64,000 nucleotides of DNA. It comes from Streptomyces kaniharaensis. GTDB lineage: Bacteria > Actinomycetota > Actinomycetes > Streptomycetales > Streptomycetaceae. This document shows positions 25,264-33,139 of the stretch, piece after piece (positions within the stretch are counted from its first letter, which is position 1; each line of letters begins with the position of its first letter). The DNA lies in NCBI RefSeq assembly GCF_009569385.1, contig NZ_WBOF01000001.1, forward strand, positions 248,001 to 312,000, written 5' to 3'. The position numbers and the translations under genes were made by a program. The notes under the pieces were generated by a model, which saw nothing but the letters and a program-made list of their open reading frames with translations, ran no database searches and was not told the origin of the DNA.

Positions 25264-26196
25264 CTAACGCGAGGTTTCCGACGGAGTTTCCCGACCCTCC
25301 GCGGCAGGCTTCACGTCGGGCTCGGACTCGGACTGGGACTCGGGCTCGGCAAGGTGTTCGGTCGCCGCCCAACTGGCCAGCAGGCGCAGGGATTCGGCGG
25401 AGGTCGAGCCGGGTGCGGCATGGTAGGCGACGAGTACCTGCTCGAGGTCGCCCGCCGGGCGGAGGGTCTCGTACTGGAGGCTGAGGCGGCCGACCACCGG
25501 GTGGCGCAGTTCCTTGGTGCCGTGGCCCTTGTCCTGGATGCCGTGGGCCGCCCAGAGGCGGCGGAAGTCCTCGCTCTTGACGGAGAGTTCGCCGATCAGG
25601 GAGGCCAGCCTCGGATCGTCCGGGTCGCGGCCGGCGTCCAGGCGCAGAATGCCGACGACGTCGGCGGCCTTGCCCTCCCAGGGCTGGTACAGCTCGCGGG
25701 CGGCCGGGTCGAGGAAGACGTGCCAGGCCATGTTGCGCTGCTCCGGCGGCATCGCGCCGAAGTCGCCGAGCAGGGCGGCGCCGAGCCGGTTCCAGCCGAT
25801 GACGTCCAGCCGCCGCCCCAGGACGTAGGCGGGCACGCCCTCCATCGCGTCCAGGAGCTGCTGGAGCGCGGGCCGGACCTGTTGCACGCGGGCCGCCGCG
25901 CGGCCGGAGCGGCGGCGGGCGGGCTTGGTGAGGCGGCCCAGGTGGTCGCGCTCGGCCGGGCCGAGCCGCAGGGCGCGGGCGATGGCGTCCAGCACGGCCG
26001 CGGAGACGTTCTCGCCGTGGCCCTGTTCGAGCCGGGTGTAGTAAGCGGTGCTGACCCCGGCGAGCTGGGCCAGCTCCTCGCGGCGCAGGCCGGGCACCCG
26101 GCGGCGGGTCCCGTGGTCGGGCAGGCCCACGTCCTCGGGCCGCAGCCGGGCGCGGCGGGAACGGAGGAACTCGCTGAGTTCGGTGCGCTGGTCCAT
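25264..26196 (-). CDS. MmyB-type XRE regulator
   Basis: The ATG at 26196 gives 310 residues. The N terminus (LSEFLRSRRARLRPEDVGLP, RVPGLRREELAQLAGVSTAY, YTRLEQG) is the helix-turn-helix of the MmyB-like family. The ligand domain follows (GVPAYVLGRRLDVIGWNRLG, RNMAWHVFLDP, HGTKELRHPVVGRLSLQYET). The C-terminal 30 residues are Ser/Glu-rich. It is divergent from the zinc dehydrogenase, across an intergenic region with six 15-bp repeats. Regulators of this type usually control a divergent dehydrogenase or oxidoreductase. Confidence 0.9.
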   Translation of the reverse strand: MDQRTELSEFLRSRRARLRPEDVGLPDHGTRRRVPGLRREELAQLAGVSTAYYTRLEQGHGENVSAAVLDAIARALRLGPAERDHLGRLTKPARRRSGRAAARVQQVRPALQQLLDAMEGVPAYVLGRRLDVIGWNRLGAALLGDFGAMPPEQRNMAWHVFLDPAARELYQPWEGKAADVVGILRLDAGRDPDDPRLASLIGELSVKSEDFRRLWAAHGIQDKGHGTKELRHPVVGRLSLQYETLRPAGDLEQVLVAYHAAPGSTSAESLRLLASWAATEHLAEPESQSESEPDVKPAAEGRETPSETSR

Positions 26197-26255
26197 GCCT
26201 GCAGTATGCGGGCGATCGGCCGCCCGGGCGTACGCGAACGTGATACTGCCGTGCG

Positions 26256-26345
26256 TAGGTTCCGCTCTCCTACGCTCGCGTTCCGTACGCCCGGCTTTCC
26301 TACGTTCGGGGCTCGTACGCTGCGGCTTCGTACGTTGATCCTTGG
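26256..26345. repeat. Six tandem 15-bp units in a divergent promoter region
   Basis: Units begin at 26256, 26271, 26286, 26301, 26316 and 26331. Five start TACG(C/T), the first starts TAGG, and the following ten bases are C/G/T-rich with a recurring CTTC(C/G). Consensus is about TACGYTCGGGCTTCS. They fill the space between the regulator and dehydrogenase genes and probably form an iterated operator. Confidence 0.75.
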
Positions 26346-26383
26346 TCTGGTTGGCCGCTCCGGCCCGGCGCAGCCTTGAGGAC

Positions 26384-27487
26384 ATGACGAACACGGGCAT
26401 CACGAACACGGGCATCACGAACGACACGAACGCCGGTACCACCCGCACGGTCGCCGCCTACGCGGCGCTCACCCCGAAGTCCCCGCTGCAGAAGACCACG
26501 GTGCCCCGCCGCGCGGTGGGCGAGCACGACATCCTGATCGACATCGAGTTCGCCGGCATCTGCCACTCCGACATCCACCAGGTCGGCGAGGACTGGGGCA
26601 CCGGCATCTTCCCGATGGTGCCGGGCCACGAGATCGCCGGCGTGGTGAGCGAGGTCGGCCCCGGCGTCACCCGCTGGAAGGTCGGGGACCGGGTCGGAGT
26701 CGGCTGCTTCGTCGACTCCTGCCGGGAGTGCGACAACTGCCGGGCCGGCCTCCAGCAGTACTGCACCGGTGACGGCGGCGCCACCTTCACCTACAACGCC
26801 ATCGGCCGCGACGGCGAGCCCACCTACGGCGGCTACTCCACCCAGCTGGTGATCGACGAGGGCTACGCGCTGCGCATCCCCGACAACCTGCCGCTGGACG
26901 CCGCCGCCCCGCTGCTGTGCGCCGGGATCACCCTCTACTCGCCGCTCTCCCACTGGGGCGCGGGCCCGGGCAAGAAGGTCGCGATCGTCGGCCTCGGCGG
27001 ACTCGGCCACATGGGCGTCAAGATCGCCCACGCCAAGGGCGCGGAGGTCACCGTGCTCAGCCAGTCGCTGCGCAAGCGCGAGGACGGGCTGAAGCTGGGC
27101 GCCGACCACTACCGGGCCACCTCGGACCCGGCCACCTTCACCGAGCTGGCCGGCACCTTCGACCTGATCGTCAACACCGTCTCGGCCGACCTCGACCTCA
27201 GCGCCTACCTCGGGCTGCTGCGCGCCGACGGCACGATGGTCCAGGTCGGCGCACCGGAGAAGCCCGTCACGGTGAACGCGCACGCGCTGCTCGTCGGCCG
27301 CCGGTCGCTGTCCGGCTCGATGATCGGCGGGCTGCCGGAGACCCAGGAGATGCTGGACTTCTGCGGCGAGCACGGCATCACCGCGGAGATCGAGCTGATC
27401 CGCGCCGACCAGATCAACGAGGCGTACGAACGGGTGCTGGCGAGCGACGTCCGGTACCGGTTCGTGATCGACGTCTCGACGATCTGA
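26384..27487 (+). CDS. Zinc-dependent alcohol dehydrogenase (cinnamyl-alcohol type)
   Basis: The 367 residues start at ATG 26384 with GAGG close by. Catalytic zinc ligands are Cys60 (GICHSD) and His82-Glu83 (GHE). The structural zinc site is Cys113, 116, 119 and 127, and NADPH binding is in [20 protein letters not shown]. It belongs to the CAD/YahK group that reduces aldehydes. Its first 15 residues come from a 15-bp tandem repeat (TNTGI twice, then TNDTN), unrelated in sequence to the upstream repeat. Its divergent neighbour is the likely regulator. Confidence 0.92.
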   Translation: MTNTGITNTGITNDTNAGTTRTVAAYAALTPKSPLQKTTVPRRAVGEHDILIDIEFAGICHSDIHQVGEDWGTGIFPMVPGHEIAGVVSEVGPGVTRWKVGDRVGVGCFVDSCRECDNCRAGLQQYCTGDGGATFTYNAIGRDGEPTYGGYSTQLVIDEGYALRIPDNLPLDAAAPLLCAGITLYSPLSHWGAGPGKKVAIVGLGGLGHMGVKIAHAKGAEVTVLSQSLRKREDGLKLGADHYRATSDPATFTELAGTFDLIVNTVSADLDLSAYLGLLRADGTMVQVGAPEKPVTVNAHALLVGRRSLSGSMIGGLPETQEMLDFCGEHGITAEIELIRADQINEAYERVLASDVRYRFVIDVSTI

Positions 27488-27535
27488 TCTGCGCCCGCCT
27501 GTCCGCGCCACGTCGGACACACTGCGGCAGTGAAC

Positions 27536-27584
27536 GCGGCGCCCCGCCCCCGGTGCTCTCCCTTCACCGGGGGCGGGGCGCCGC
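27536..27584. terminator. Perfect 20-bp stem hairpin
   Basis: Arms 27536-27555 and 27565-27584 with a 9-base loop. It stands between the dehydrogenase and the convergent DUF6114 gene, so it serves both. Confidence 0.85.
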
Positions 27585-27586
27585 CG

Positions 27587-28159
27587 TCATGCGCCGGCCG
27601 GGCCGGCTGCCTTGCCGTGCCGGGCCCGGCGTTCCTCACGCCGTTCCTCCCGGCGCGCCCGGCCGCGTCTGAGCGGTTGGTCGGGCACCCAGCCGAAGGT
27701 GAGGCAGGCACCGATCACGCCCCACAGCATGCCGAACAGGAAGCCGCCCAGGTTGGACGTCACCCAGCTGGCCAGCGACGCGAGCAGGGCCATGATCGAG
27801 TAGAACAGCCGCTGCGCCGGGTTGAACAGGATCAGCAGGCCGCACAGCACCATCACCGTCGGGACGAGGTAGCCGGCCAGCCCCTGCATCCCGATGTGCA
27901 GGACGACCGGCAGCGGCGCCCGCAGGGTGAACAGGATCTCGGCGCCGCCCAGCAGCACCACCAGTCCGCCCCAGAAGGGTCGCCGTCCCCGCCAGTCCCG
28001 TCGCTCGACCGAACTGGCGTGCGCGGGACCGACGGCTGCCGCGACGGGGGTGGCGGCCGTCCCCACGGCCTCTCCCCTGCCGGAGCCGCCTGAGTTGCCG
28101 GCGCCGTCGGAGGCACCGGGGCCGCCGGAGCCTGCGGGAGGCGACTCGGGCTCGGCCAC
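27587..28159 (-). CDS. DUF6114 membrane protein
   Basis: The GTG at 28159 shares a base with the stop of the DUF6230 gene (TAGTG), so translation is coupled. The 190 residues start with a Gly/Pro-rich cytosolic tail. Three to four helices follow (WGGLVVLLGGAEILFTLRAP, VPTVMVLCGLLILFNPAQRL, FYSIMALLASLASWVTSNLG, FLFGMLWGVIGACLTFGW) and then a highly charged Arg/Glu C terminus. The DUF6230-DUF6114 pair is conserved in streptomycetes and has no described activity. Confidence 0.85.
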   Translation of the reverse strand: MAEPESPPAGSGGPGASDGAGNSGGSGRGEAVGTAATPVAAAVGPAHASSVERRDWRGRRPFWGGLVVLLGGAEILFTLRAPLPVVLHIGMQGLAGYLVPTVMVLCGLLILFNPAQRLFYSIMALLASLASWVTSNLGGFLFGMLWGVIGACLTFGWVPDQPLRRGRARREERREERRARHGKAAGPAGA

Positions 28160-28809
28160 TAGCAGCCCTTCGAGCTGAAGCTCAGCTTCAGGTTGGGCAG
28201 CTTGAACTGCACCGCCGTGCTGGCGTAGTTGTGCTGCCTGACGTGGGTCATGGTGACGGTGTCGGCCTGCTGCCCGAAGACGCCCGGGTTCCCCTTGACC
28301 CCGGCCTTGGTGTAGGTGCTGGCGTCCCCGCCGATCTCGATGTTGTTGAACGACGCGTCGCCGGAGAGCAGGTCGGAGTCGGTCGTCAGGTCCTGCGCGC
28401 TGACCGGCGTGCCGGCGTCGCCCGCGTGGATCACCAGGTTGATGCCGCCGAGGTCGACGCTCTGGCAGAGGTTGGTGATCTCGGCGTTCTTGATCGCCGA
28501 CACCGCGACCAGCACCTGACCGCCGGTGTTCCCCTGGTTGGGGCTCTTCGGGATCATGTGGTCCAGGCTGCCGAACTGCTCGAAGCCCTTGCCGTCGAGC
28601 TTGTCGGCGGTGATCGTGAACGGCATGCCGGAGATGGCGAAGTTCGCGGCGAGCACGCCCTGTGCGGTGAGCGTCATCAGGACGCCCCCGGCGACGACGG
28701 CCGGGACGGCCATCAGCGCGGTGCGCTTCAGACGGACACGTCCTCTTCTCGGCCCGGGCGGTGTGTCGGGTGCCTCGGCCGCCGCGGCGGCCTCCTCGGA
28801 CATGGCCAT
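28159..28809 (-). CDS. DUF6230 membrane-anchored protein
   Basis: The ATG at 28809 has GGGAG upstream. The 216 residues have a short acidic N-terminal tail, one signal-anchor helix (TALMAVPAVVAGGVLMTLTA) and an extracytoplasmic strand-rich domain. It starts NFAISGMPFTITADKLDGKG and ends with LPNLKLSFSSKGC. It is co-translated with DUF6114. A well-formed minus-strand promoter lies at 28951-28979. The function is unknown; a surface or lipid-binding role is often guessed. Confidence 0.85.
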   Translation of the reverse strand: MAMSEEAAAAAEAPDTPPGPRRGRVRLKRTALMAVPAVVAGGVLMTLTAQGVLAANFAISGMPFTITADKLDGKGFEQFGSLDHMIPKSPNQGNTGGQVLVAVSAIKNAEITNLCQSVDLGGINLVIHAGDAGTPVSAQDLTTDSDLLSGDASFNNIEIGGDASTYTKAGVKGNPGVFGQQADTVTMTHVRQHNYASTAVQFKLPNLKLSFSSKGC

Positions 28810-28950
28810 GTGTGCTCCCTGTGGGTGGGTTGGGACGGGCAGGCACTGGCACGTCGTCCTGGCGCGGACAGCGTTCCACGGCCGGGCCGGTCGCCCGTCC
28901 CTCGGCAGCGGGACGGGAACGGTGGTCGGACCGCGGGTGGAATAACCGAG

Positions 28951-28979
28951 AAGCTACTGCTCGGTATCGGCCGGGTCAA
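28951..28979 (-). promoter_or_regulatory. Promoter of DUF6230-DUF6114
   Basis: On the minus strand TTGACC (28979-28974), 17 bases, then TAGCTT (28956-28951). Upstream of it, TTGACTGTTCGTCA contains a TGAC-N5-GTCA inverted repeat that could bind the neighbouring TetR. Confidence 0.5.
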
Positions 28980-29056
28980 TACGGGTGCACGAAGGATCTT
29001 CACCAACCGGCCATGGATCTTGACTGTTCGTCAGTTTTGTTTCCCGCGTTCGGAAT

Positions 29057-29764
29057 TCATCCGTCCGCGAGACCCAGGCGACGGCCGGCCTCGGCCGGCC
29101 CGAGGAAGGGCGCGAGACAGAACAGGCTCAACACCGGCAGAAGATCCTCGAGTTCGCCCGTCCTGCCGGAGCCCACCTGCCGGTACACCGCGCTGTAGAC
29201 GCCGCCCACCACCGCGTCGACCACGGCCTCCACCTCGATCCCGCCCGGCAGTTGCGGCACCTCGGCGAAGAACGCCCGGAACTTCTTGAGGAGTTGATCG
29301 CGCTCCCGCCGCCCGGCCGGGCCGACCGCCTCGATCTCGATCACCGCCATGGTCGCGAACGCCGGTACGCCGGCCAGCAGCCGGAGCATCGCGTCGAGCG
29401 CCTGCCGAATGCCCGTGCACCAGTCCGGCTCGACCGCGAAGGCCGCCGCCATCCGCCGGATCACCACCCCGGTGCCGTGCCGGTGGGCGGCCAGGAAGGC
29501 GTCTTCCTTGCCGCTGAACAGCTCGTAGAACACCGGCCTGGTCACCCCGGCGGCGCGGCAGATGTCGCTGACCGTCGCATGCTGGTAGCCGTGTTCGGCG
29601 ACGGTGTGGACCAGCCCGTCGAGCAGCCGCTCGCGCTGCGTCGCGGCGACCACGTCCGGGGGCAGCCGGCTGGGGCCGCGCTTGATCGAACGGGCCGGGT
29701 CGCGGCCGGTCCGCGCGCCCGGCAGCAGGACCACGTCGGCACCCCCGAAGGAATTTCCCTCCAT
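29057..29764 (-). CDS. TetR/AcrR family regulator
   Basis: The ATG at 29764 with GGGAG gives 235 residues. The helix-turn-helix is in RLLDGLVHTVAEHGYQHATV and ICRAAGVTRPVFYELFSGKE, after a 45-residue N-terminal extension. The C-terminal domain is helical. It stands upstream of DUF6230-DUF6114 in the same direction and divergent from a secreted protein, so either could be its target. The spacing to the DUF6230 promoter (about 80 bases from its stop) suggests separate transcription. Confidence 0.85.
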   Translation of the reverse strand: MEGNSFGGADVVLLPGARTGRDPARSIKRGPSRLPPDVVAATQRERLLDGLVHTVAEHGYQHATVSDICRAAGVTRPVFYELFSGKEDAFLAAHRHGTGVVIRRMAAAFAVEPDWCTGIRQALDAMLRLLAGVPAFATMAVIEIEAVGPAGRRERDQLLKKFRAFFAEVPQLPGGIEVEAVVDAVVGGVYSAVYRQVGSGRTGELEDLLPVLSLFCLAPFLGPAEAGRRLGLADG

Positions 29765-30114
29765 CACCAACTCCCGCTTTCTGCCTTGACATTGACGCAA
29801 CAACGGGTTTACAACACTGGCAGGTTTCCAATCGGTGGGCGACCCGGGGAACCTCCAGGGCCCGACGGCCGACTACGCCATCCCGGGCTCCGGGACCACG
29901 GCGGACGCTCGCCCGGCGGTGGCAGCCGCCGGCCGGCACCCCACTGCACCGCGCACACCTCCGCCGCAGAGCGGGCCCGTGGCGCCGGGCCCGCCGCGCC
30001 GTGGTTCGCGGAGAACCGCACCCGCCATGCCCGCACCCTCCCCCGCCGCGCGCTCCACCACACCCACGGCGGGCGGAAACCCCCACCCGACTCCGCACGG
30101 AGAGAGACACCCTC
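29765..30114. other. Divergent intergenic region, 350 bases
   Basis: No gene is supported here. It holds the start regions of the leftward TetR gene and the rightward secreted-protein gene. The stretch 29775-29835 is AT-richer than its surroundings and is the likely promoter zone. Confidence 0.4.
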
Positions 30115-30786
30115 ATGCGCATCCGCCGCACCCTAGGAACCGCAGCCCTCGCCGCACTCGCCCTCGCCGCCACCGCCGTCGGCCCCGCCCGGGCCGACGC
30201 CTCCGCCGTCCTGACCACCGGCAGCCTCGGCGGCCCGGCCGCGACCGTCGGCGACGTCCTCACCGCCAGCCTGCTGCCCGGCACGTCCGCCACCTTCTAC
30301 GACAGCGCCACCAGCACCAAGGGCATCAGCTGCGCCGTCTCCTCGTTCTCCGCCACGGTCACCGACAACCCGGCCGCACCCGGCAACGCCGTCGAGCAGC
30401 TCAACACCCAGACCTTCGACTCCTGCACGTCCAACGTCATGGGCGTCACCGGCGTCCAGAGCATCACCGTCGACAACCTGTCCTACACCAACACCGTCGG
30501 CGACGGCCCCGGCAGCCCGGTCACCCTCGCGCCCGGCGCGGCCGGCCCGATGCAGACCACGGTGGTGCTCAACACCATCCTGGGCAGCGTCAGCTGCGTC
30601 TACCAGCAGGCGGCCAGCATCTCCGGCACCACCTCCAACACCGACAACAGCATCGGCTTCGCCGCCCAGCCGTTCGGCCTCAGCTCCGGTTCGAGCCTGT
30701 GCTCCTCGACCGGCTACTTCACCGCCACGTACGGCCCCGTCACCGACACCTCCGCTGCGGGCAGCCCGCTGATCTACGTCAACTGA
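30115..30786 (+). CDS. Secreted protein of unknown function, 223 aa
   Basis: The ATG at 30115 with GGAGAGAG gives a clear signal peptide (RRTLGTAALAALALAATAVG, cleavage near ARA-DA). The mature part is Ser/Thr/Gly-rich and strand-like, with four cysteines spaced as two probable disulphide pairs (ISCAVSS, DSCTSN, VSCVYQQ, SLCSSTG). No enzyme motif is seen. Similar 'Tat/secreted signal domain' proteins are common in streptomycetes and may be surface-exposed. A strong bidirectional terminator follows. Confidence 0.75.
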   Translation: MRIRRTLGTAALAALALAATAVGPARADASAVLTTGSLGGPAATVGDVLTASLLPGTSATFYDSATSTKGISCAVSSFSATVTDNPAAPGNAVEQLNTQTFDSCTSNVMGVTGVQSITVDNLSYTNTVGDGPGSPVTLAPGAAGPMQTTVVLNTILGSVSCVYQQAASISGTTSNTDNSIGFAAQPFGLSSGSSLCSSTGYFTATYGPVTDTSAAGSPLIYVN

Positions 30787-30804
30787 CACCCGGCACAAGC
30801 GAAA

Positions 30805-30837
30805 CGGCGTCCGGCAACGCGAGGTTGCCGGACGCCG
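30805..30837. terminator. Perfect 14-bp stem hairpin
   Basis: Arms 30805-30818 and 30824-30837, loop GCGAG. It separates the convergent secreted-protein and pseudo-protease genes. Confidence 0.8.
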
Positions 30838-30855
30838 CTCGATGATGACGTATCG

Positions 30856-32034
30856 TCAGATCGTGAAGACCTGGTCCGAGTACTCCGGGATGCAGTCGAA
30901 CTGGGTCAGCTTCTGACCGGCTGCGGCCTCCCGCGACCAGCCGGTCATGCACTTGTTGCTCTTGACGTTGCGCAGCTGGTAGCCGCCGCCGCTCACCGGC
31001 TCCAGCTTCCACACCTGGTCGACGTACTGCGGGTCGCAGAAGATCTGGACCACCTCGGCGCCGTTGTTCGGCGTCTGCCACGGCACGTAGGCGCACTTGT
31101 TGGACTTGACGTTGCGCAGCGAGTAGCCGCCGTCGACCTTCTGGAGGTCCCAGATCTGGTCGACGTACTGGCGGTCGCAGCCGACCTGGACCAGGTTGGC
31201 CATGTCCTGCGGCGTCTGCCACGGCACGTAGGCGCACAGGCCGCTGTAGTTGTTCTTCAGCGAGGCCGTGTGCAGCCGGGTGTCGAACACCCAGCTCGCC
31301 AGGTCGTCCACCCGGGTCTCCACCGCGCCGGTCCGGGTCTCCGCGCCGGAACCGAGGCAACCACCCTGCCAGGACAGGCTGTTGACGCCAGCCAGCTCCA
31401 CGCCGCCGCCTGTCGTGGCGCGCAGCGCCGGGCCGCCGGTGTCGCCCTTGCAGATCGCGTCCTTGCCGGCCGTCTTGCCGGTGACGGCGACGGTGGTGGC
31501 GGTCGAGGACTGGACGGTGAACGAGGCGCTGTGCAGCGTGTTCGGCACCCACTCGTCCTTGGTGCGGCCGTAGCCGGCCACGGTGAGGGTCTCACCGGCG
31601 GTCGGCGCGGCGCCCACCTTGACGGTGGGGATGCCCTGCGCGGGCTGAGCGAGCTTCACCAGCACCAGGTCACGGTCGGCACGCGGCACCAGCTGCGTCA
31701 CCTCGGACGAGAACCCGGCGTTGGTCGTCAGGTCGGTGCGTCCAACCGTCGCGACCGTCTTCAGCTTCGGCGCACCGGCCTGCAGCGCCTGCGGCTGCGC
31801 CGGGTCGTCGGCGAAACAGCTGCTCGCCGTCAGCACCCAGTACGGGTCCACCAGGGAACCGGTGCACGAGCGCTGGCCGCCGATGTCGAGCTTGGTGGTG
31901 AACGCGTAGGTGCCGTTCGGCACGCTGTCACCGATCAGGGCGTTGGCCGTACCGGCACTCACCAGGCTGCCGACGACGGCGGCCGAGGCGAGCATCCCCG
32001 TCATCCACGCGGCGCGCGGACGTGAGCGAAACAC
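30856..32034 (-). CDS. Secreted trypsin-fold pseudo-protease with ricin-type lectin domain
   Basis: The protein (392 aa) has a signal peptide (AAWMTGMLASAAVVGSLVSA) and an S1 chymotrypsin-like domain. The active site is altered. Where LTAAHC is expected it reads LTASSC (His replaced by Ser72), and GDSGGP reads GDTGGP (Ser replaced by Thr199). The Asp122 region (RDLVLVKL) is kept. Residues of about 256-392 form three similar repeats (each with QxWxL and NVKSNKC-like segments), which is a ricin B beta-trefoil. It is therefore probably a binding protein, not a peptidase. It is last in a leftward unit of secreted proteins. Confidence 0.88.
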   Translation of the reverse strand: MFRSRPRAAWMTGMLASAAVVGSLVSAGTANALIGDSVPNGTYAFTTKLDIGGQRSCTGSLVDPYWVLTASSCFADDPAQPQALQAGAPKLKTVATVGRTDLTTNAGFSSEVTQLVPRADRDLVLVKLAQPAQGIPTVKVGAAPTAGETLTVAGYGRTKDEWVPNTLHSASFTVQSSTATTVAVTGKTAGKDAICKGDTGGPALRATTGGGVELAGVNSLSWQGGCLGSGAETRTGAVETRVDDLASWVFDTRLHTASLKNNYSGLCAYVPWQTPQDMANLVQVGCDRQYVDQIWDLQKVDGGYSLRNVKSNKCAYVPWQTPNNGAEVVQIFCDPQYVDQVWKLEPVSGGGYQLRNVKSNKCMTGWSREAAAGQKLTQFDCIPEYSDQVFTI

Positions 32035-32089
32035 GATGGAACTCCTCGTTACGGAAGTGGAAAGTACGTCGATCTGCTGGACCGGAGCC

Positions 32090-32605
32090 CTACTTGACGA
32101 GGGTGGTGGTGATCTCCAGCGTGGTGAACGAGCGCTGCTGCGGGTCGGTGGTCTCGCCCACGCCGGTCCAGGTGCCCGGCTTCAGGTCCTGGATCTTGGT
32201 CTCGGTGCCGGTGACCAGGACCACGCGCGCCGAGTAGTTGACCGGGGTGCTAACGCCCACGGTCGACGGCAGTTCCAGGCTCAGCCGGCCGCTCGCCCCC
32301 GTGGTGGTGAAGCAGTACCGGCCGATGTTGATCGGGCGGGCGTCGATCTCCAGCATGCCGGGCGAGCAGGTCGCGGCGAGGATGATGTTGCCGTCGCCGC
32401 TCTTCAGCTTGATGCCGCGGTCCTTGAAGATCTGGTCCGCGCCCGGGTAGGCGAAGTCCTCCACGGCCGGCGGCGGCGGAGTGTCGGCCGACGCCGCCGC
32501 GGCAACCGCGGCACCGCCGTCGGCCGCGACGGCCCCCACGATGCCCGACACGGCGACCGCGCCGACGATGGTGCCGATGACGGCCGCCCTTGCGATGGAA
32601 CGCAT
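32090..32605 (-). CDS. Secreted protein of unknown function, 171 aa
   Basis: The ATG at 32605 with AAGGGGG upstream gives a signal peptide (RAAVIGTIVGAVAVSGIVGA). An Ala/Pro linker and then a strand-rich domain follow (IFKDRGIKLKSGDGNIILAA, YCFTTTGASGRLSLELPSTV, RSFTTLEITTTLVK). Two cysteines could form one disulphide. No family is recognised. It lies 55 bases before the pseudo-protease start and 62 bases after the small membrane protein stop, so it is probably in the same message. Confidence 0.75.
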   Translation of the reverse strand: MRSIARAAVIGTIVGAVAVSGIVGAVAADGGAAVAAAASADTPPPPAVEDFAYPGADQIFKDRGIKLKSGDGNIILAATCSPGMLEIDARPINIGRYCFTTTGASGRLSLELPSTVGVSTPVNYSARVVLVTGTETKIQDLKPGTWTGVGETTDPQQRSFTTLEITTTLVK

Positions 32606-32667
32606 GAGTAAACCCCCTTGTTGGAAAAGCGAATTGATACAGATTGAGAAAGTAATGGATGCGGCTG

Positions 32668-33051
32668 TCAGATGATCCAGAACGCCGCGATGCAGAACAC
32701 GACGAGGGAGACGAGAACCTGCGCCATCATGGCGACCGACCAGGTGGCGTCCTCCGGCTCGCCCTTGCGCTTCGCCTCCATCAACCGTCGTGCCAGCTCC
32801 CTGCGGTGGCCGATCATGCCCGCCGCGAACGCCAGCAGCGCAGTCGTGTAGAACACGATCACGGTGGCAGGCTCCTGGTGCCCCACGCGGTAGTAGGCGA
32901 AGGCGGTGAGCGCCCCGACGACGGGAGCCAGGGCCGTCCTGATCCGGTACTCCGTGGTGGGCATCCCCGGCACCGCGACCGCCCAGAACACACCCGCCGC
33001 CAGAACGGCGATCCACAGCCACGACGCGACGCTCAGCCCCAGCGGAGTCAC
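32668..33051 (-). CDS. Small membrane protein, candidate immunity protein, 127 aa
   Basis: GTG at 33051 with GAGGGGGT gives 127 residues with four hydrophobic segments (SVASWLWIAVLAAGVFWAVA, IRTALAPVVGALTAFAYYRV, TVIVFYTTALLAFAAGMIG, VAMMAQVLVSLVVFCIAAFW). A charged cytosolic loop (HRRELARRLMEAKRKGEPED) lies between the third and fourth. It follows the ALF-repeat gene after 88 bases. A small multi-helix membrane protein after a large secreted protein with a hydrophobic C-terminal domain suggests an immunity role. That role is inference only. Confidence 0.65.
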   Translation of the reverse strand: MTPLGLSVASWLWIAVLAAGVFWAVAVPGMPTTEYRIRTALAPVVGALTAFAYYRVGHQEPATVIVFYTTALLAFAAGMIGHRRELARRLMEAKRKGEPEDATWSVAMMAQVLVSLVVFCIAAFWII

Positions 33052-33139
33052 CGCACACCCCCTCGTTCGGGCTGCGGGGCCCGCGTCGGGCGCGGGCCCC
33101 GCAGCTCTGTGCCATCAGGTTCGTTCGACAACGGACAGA

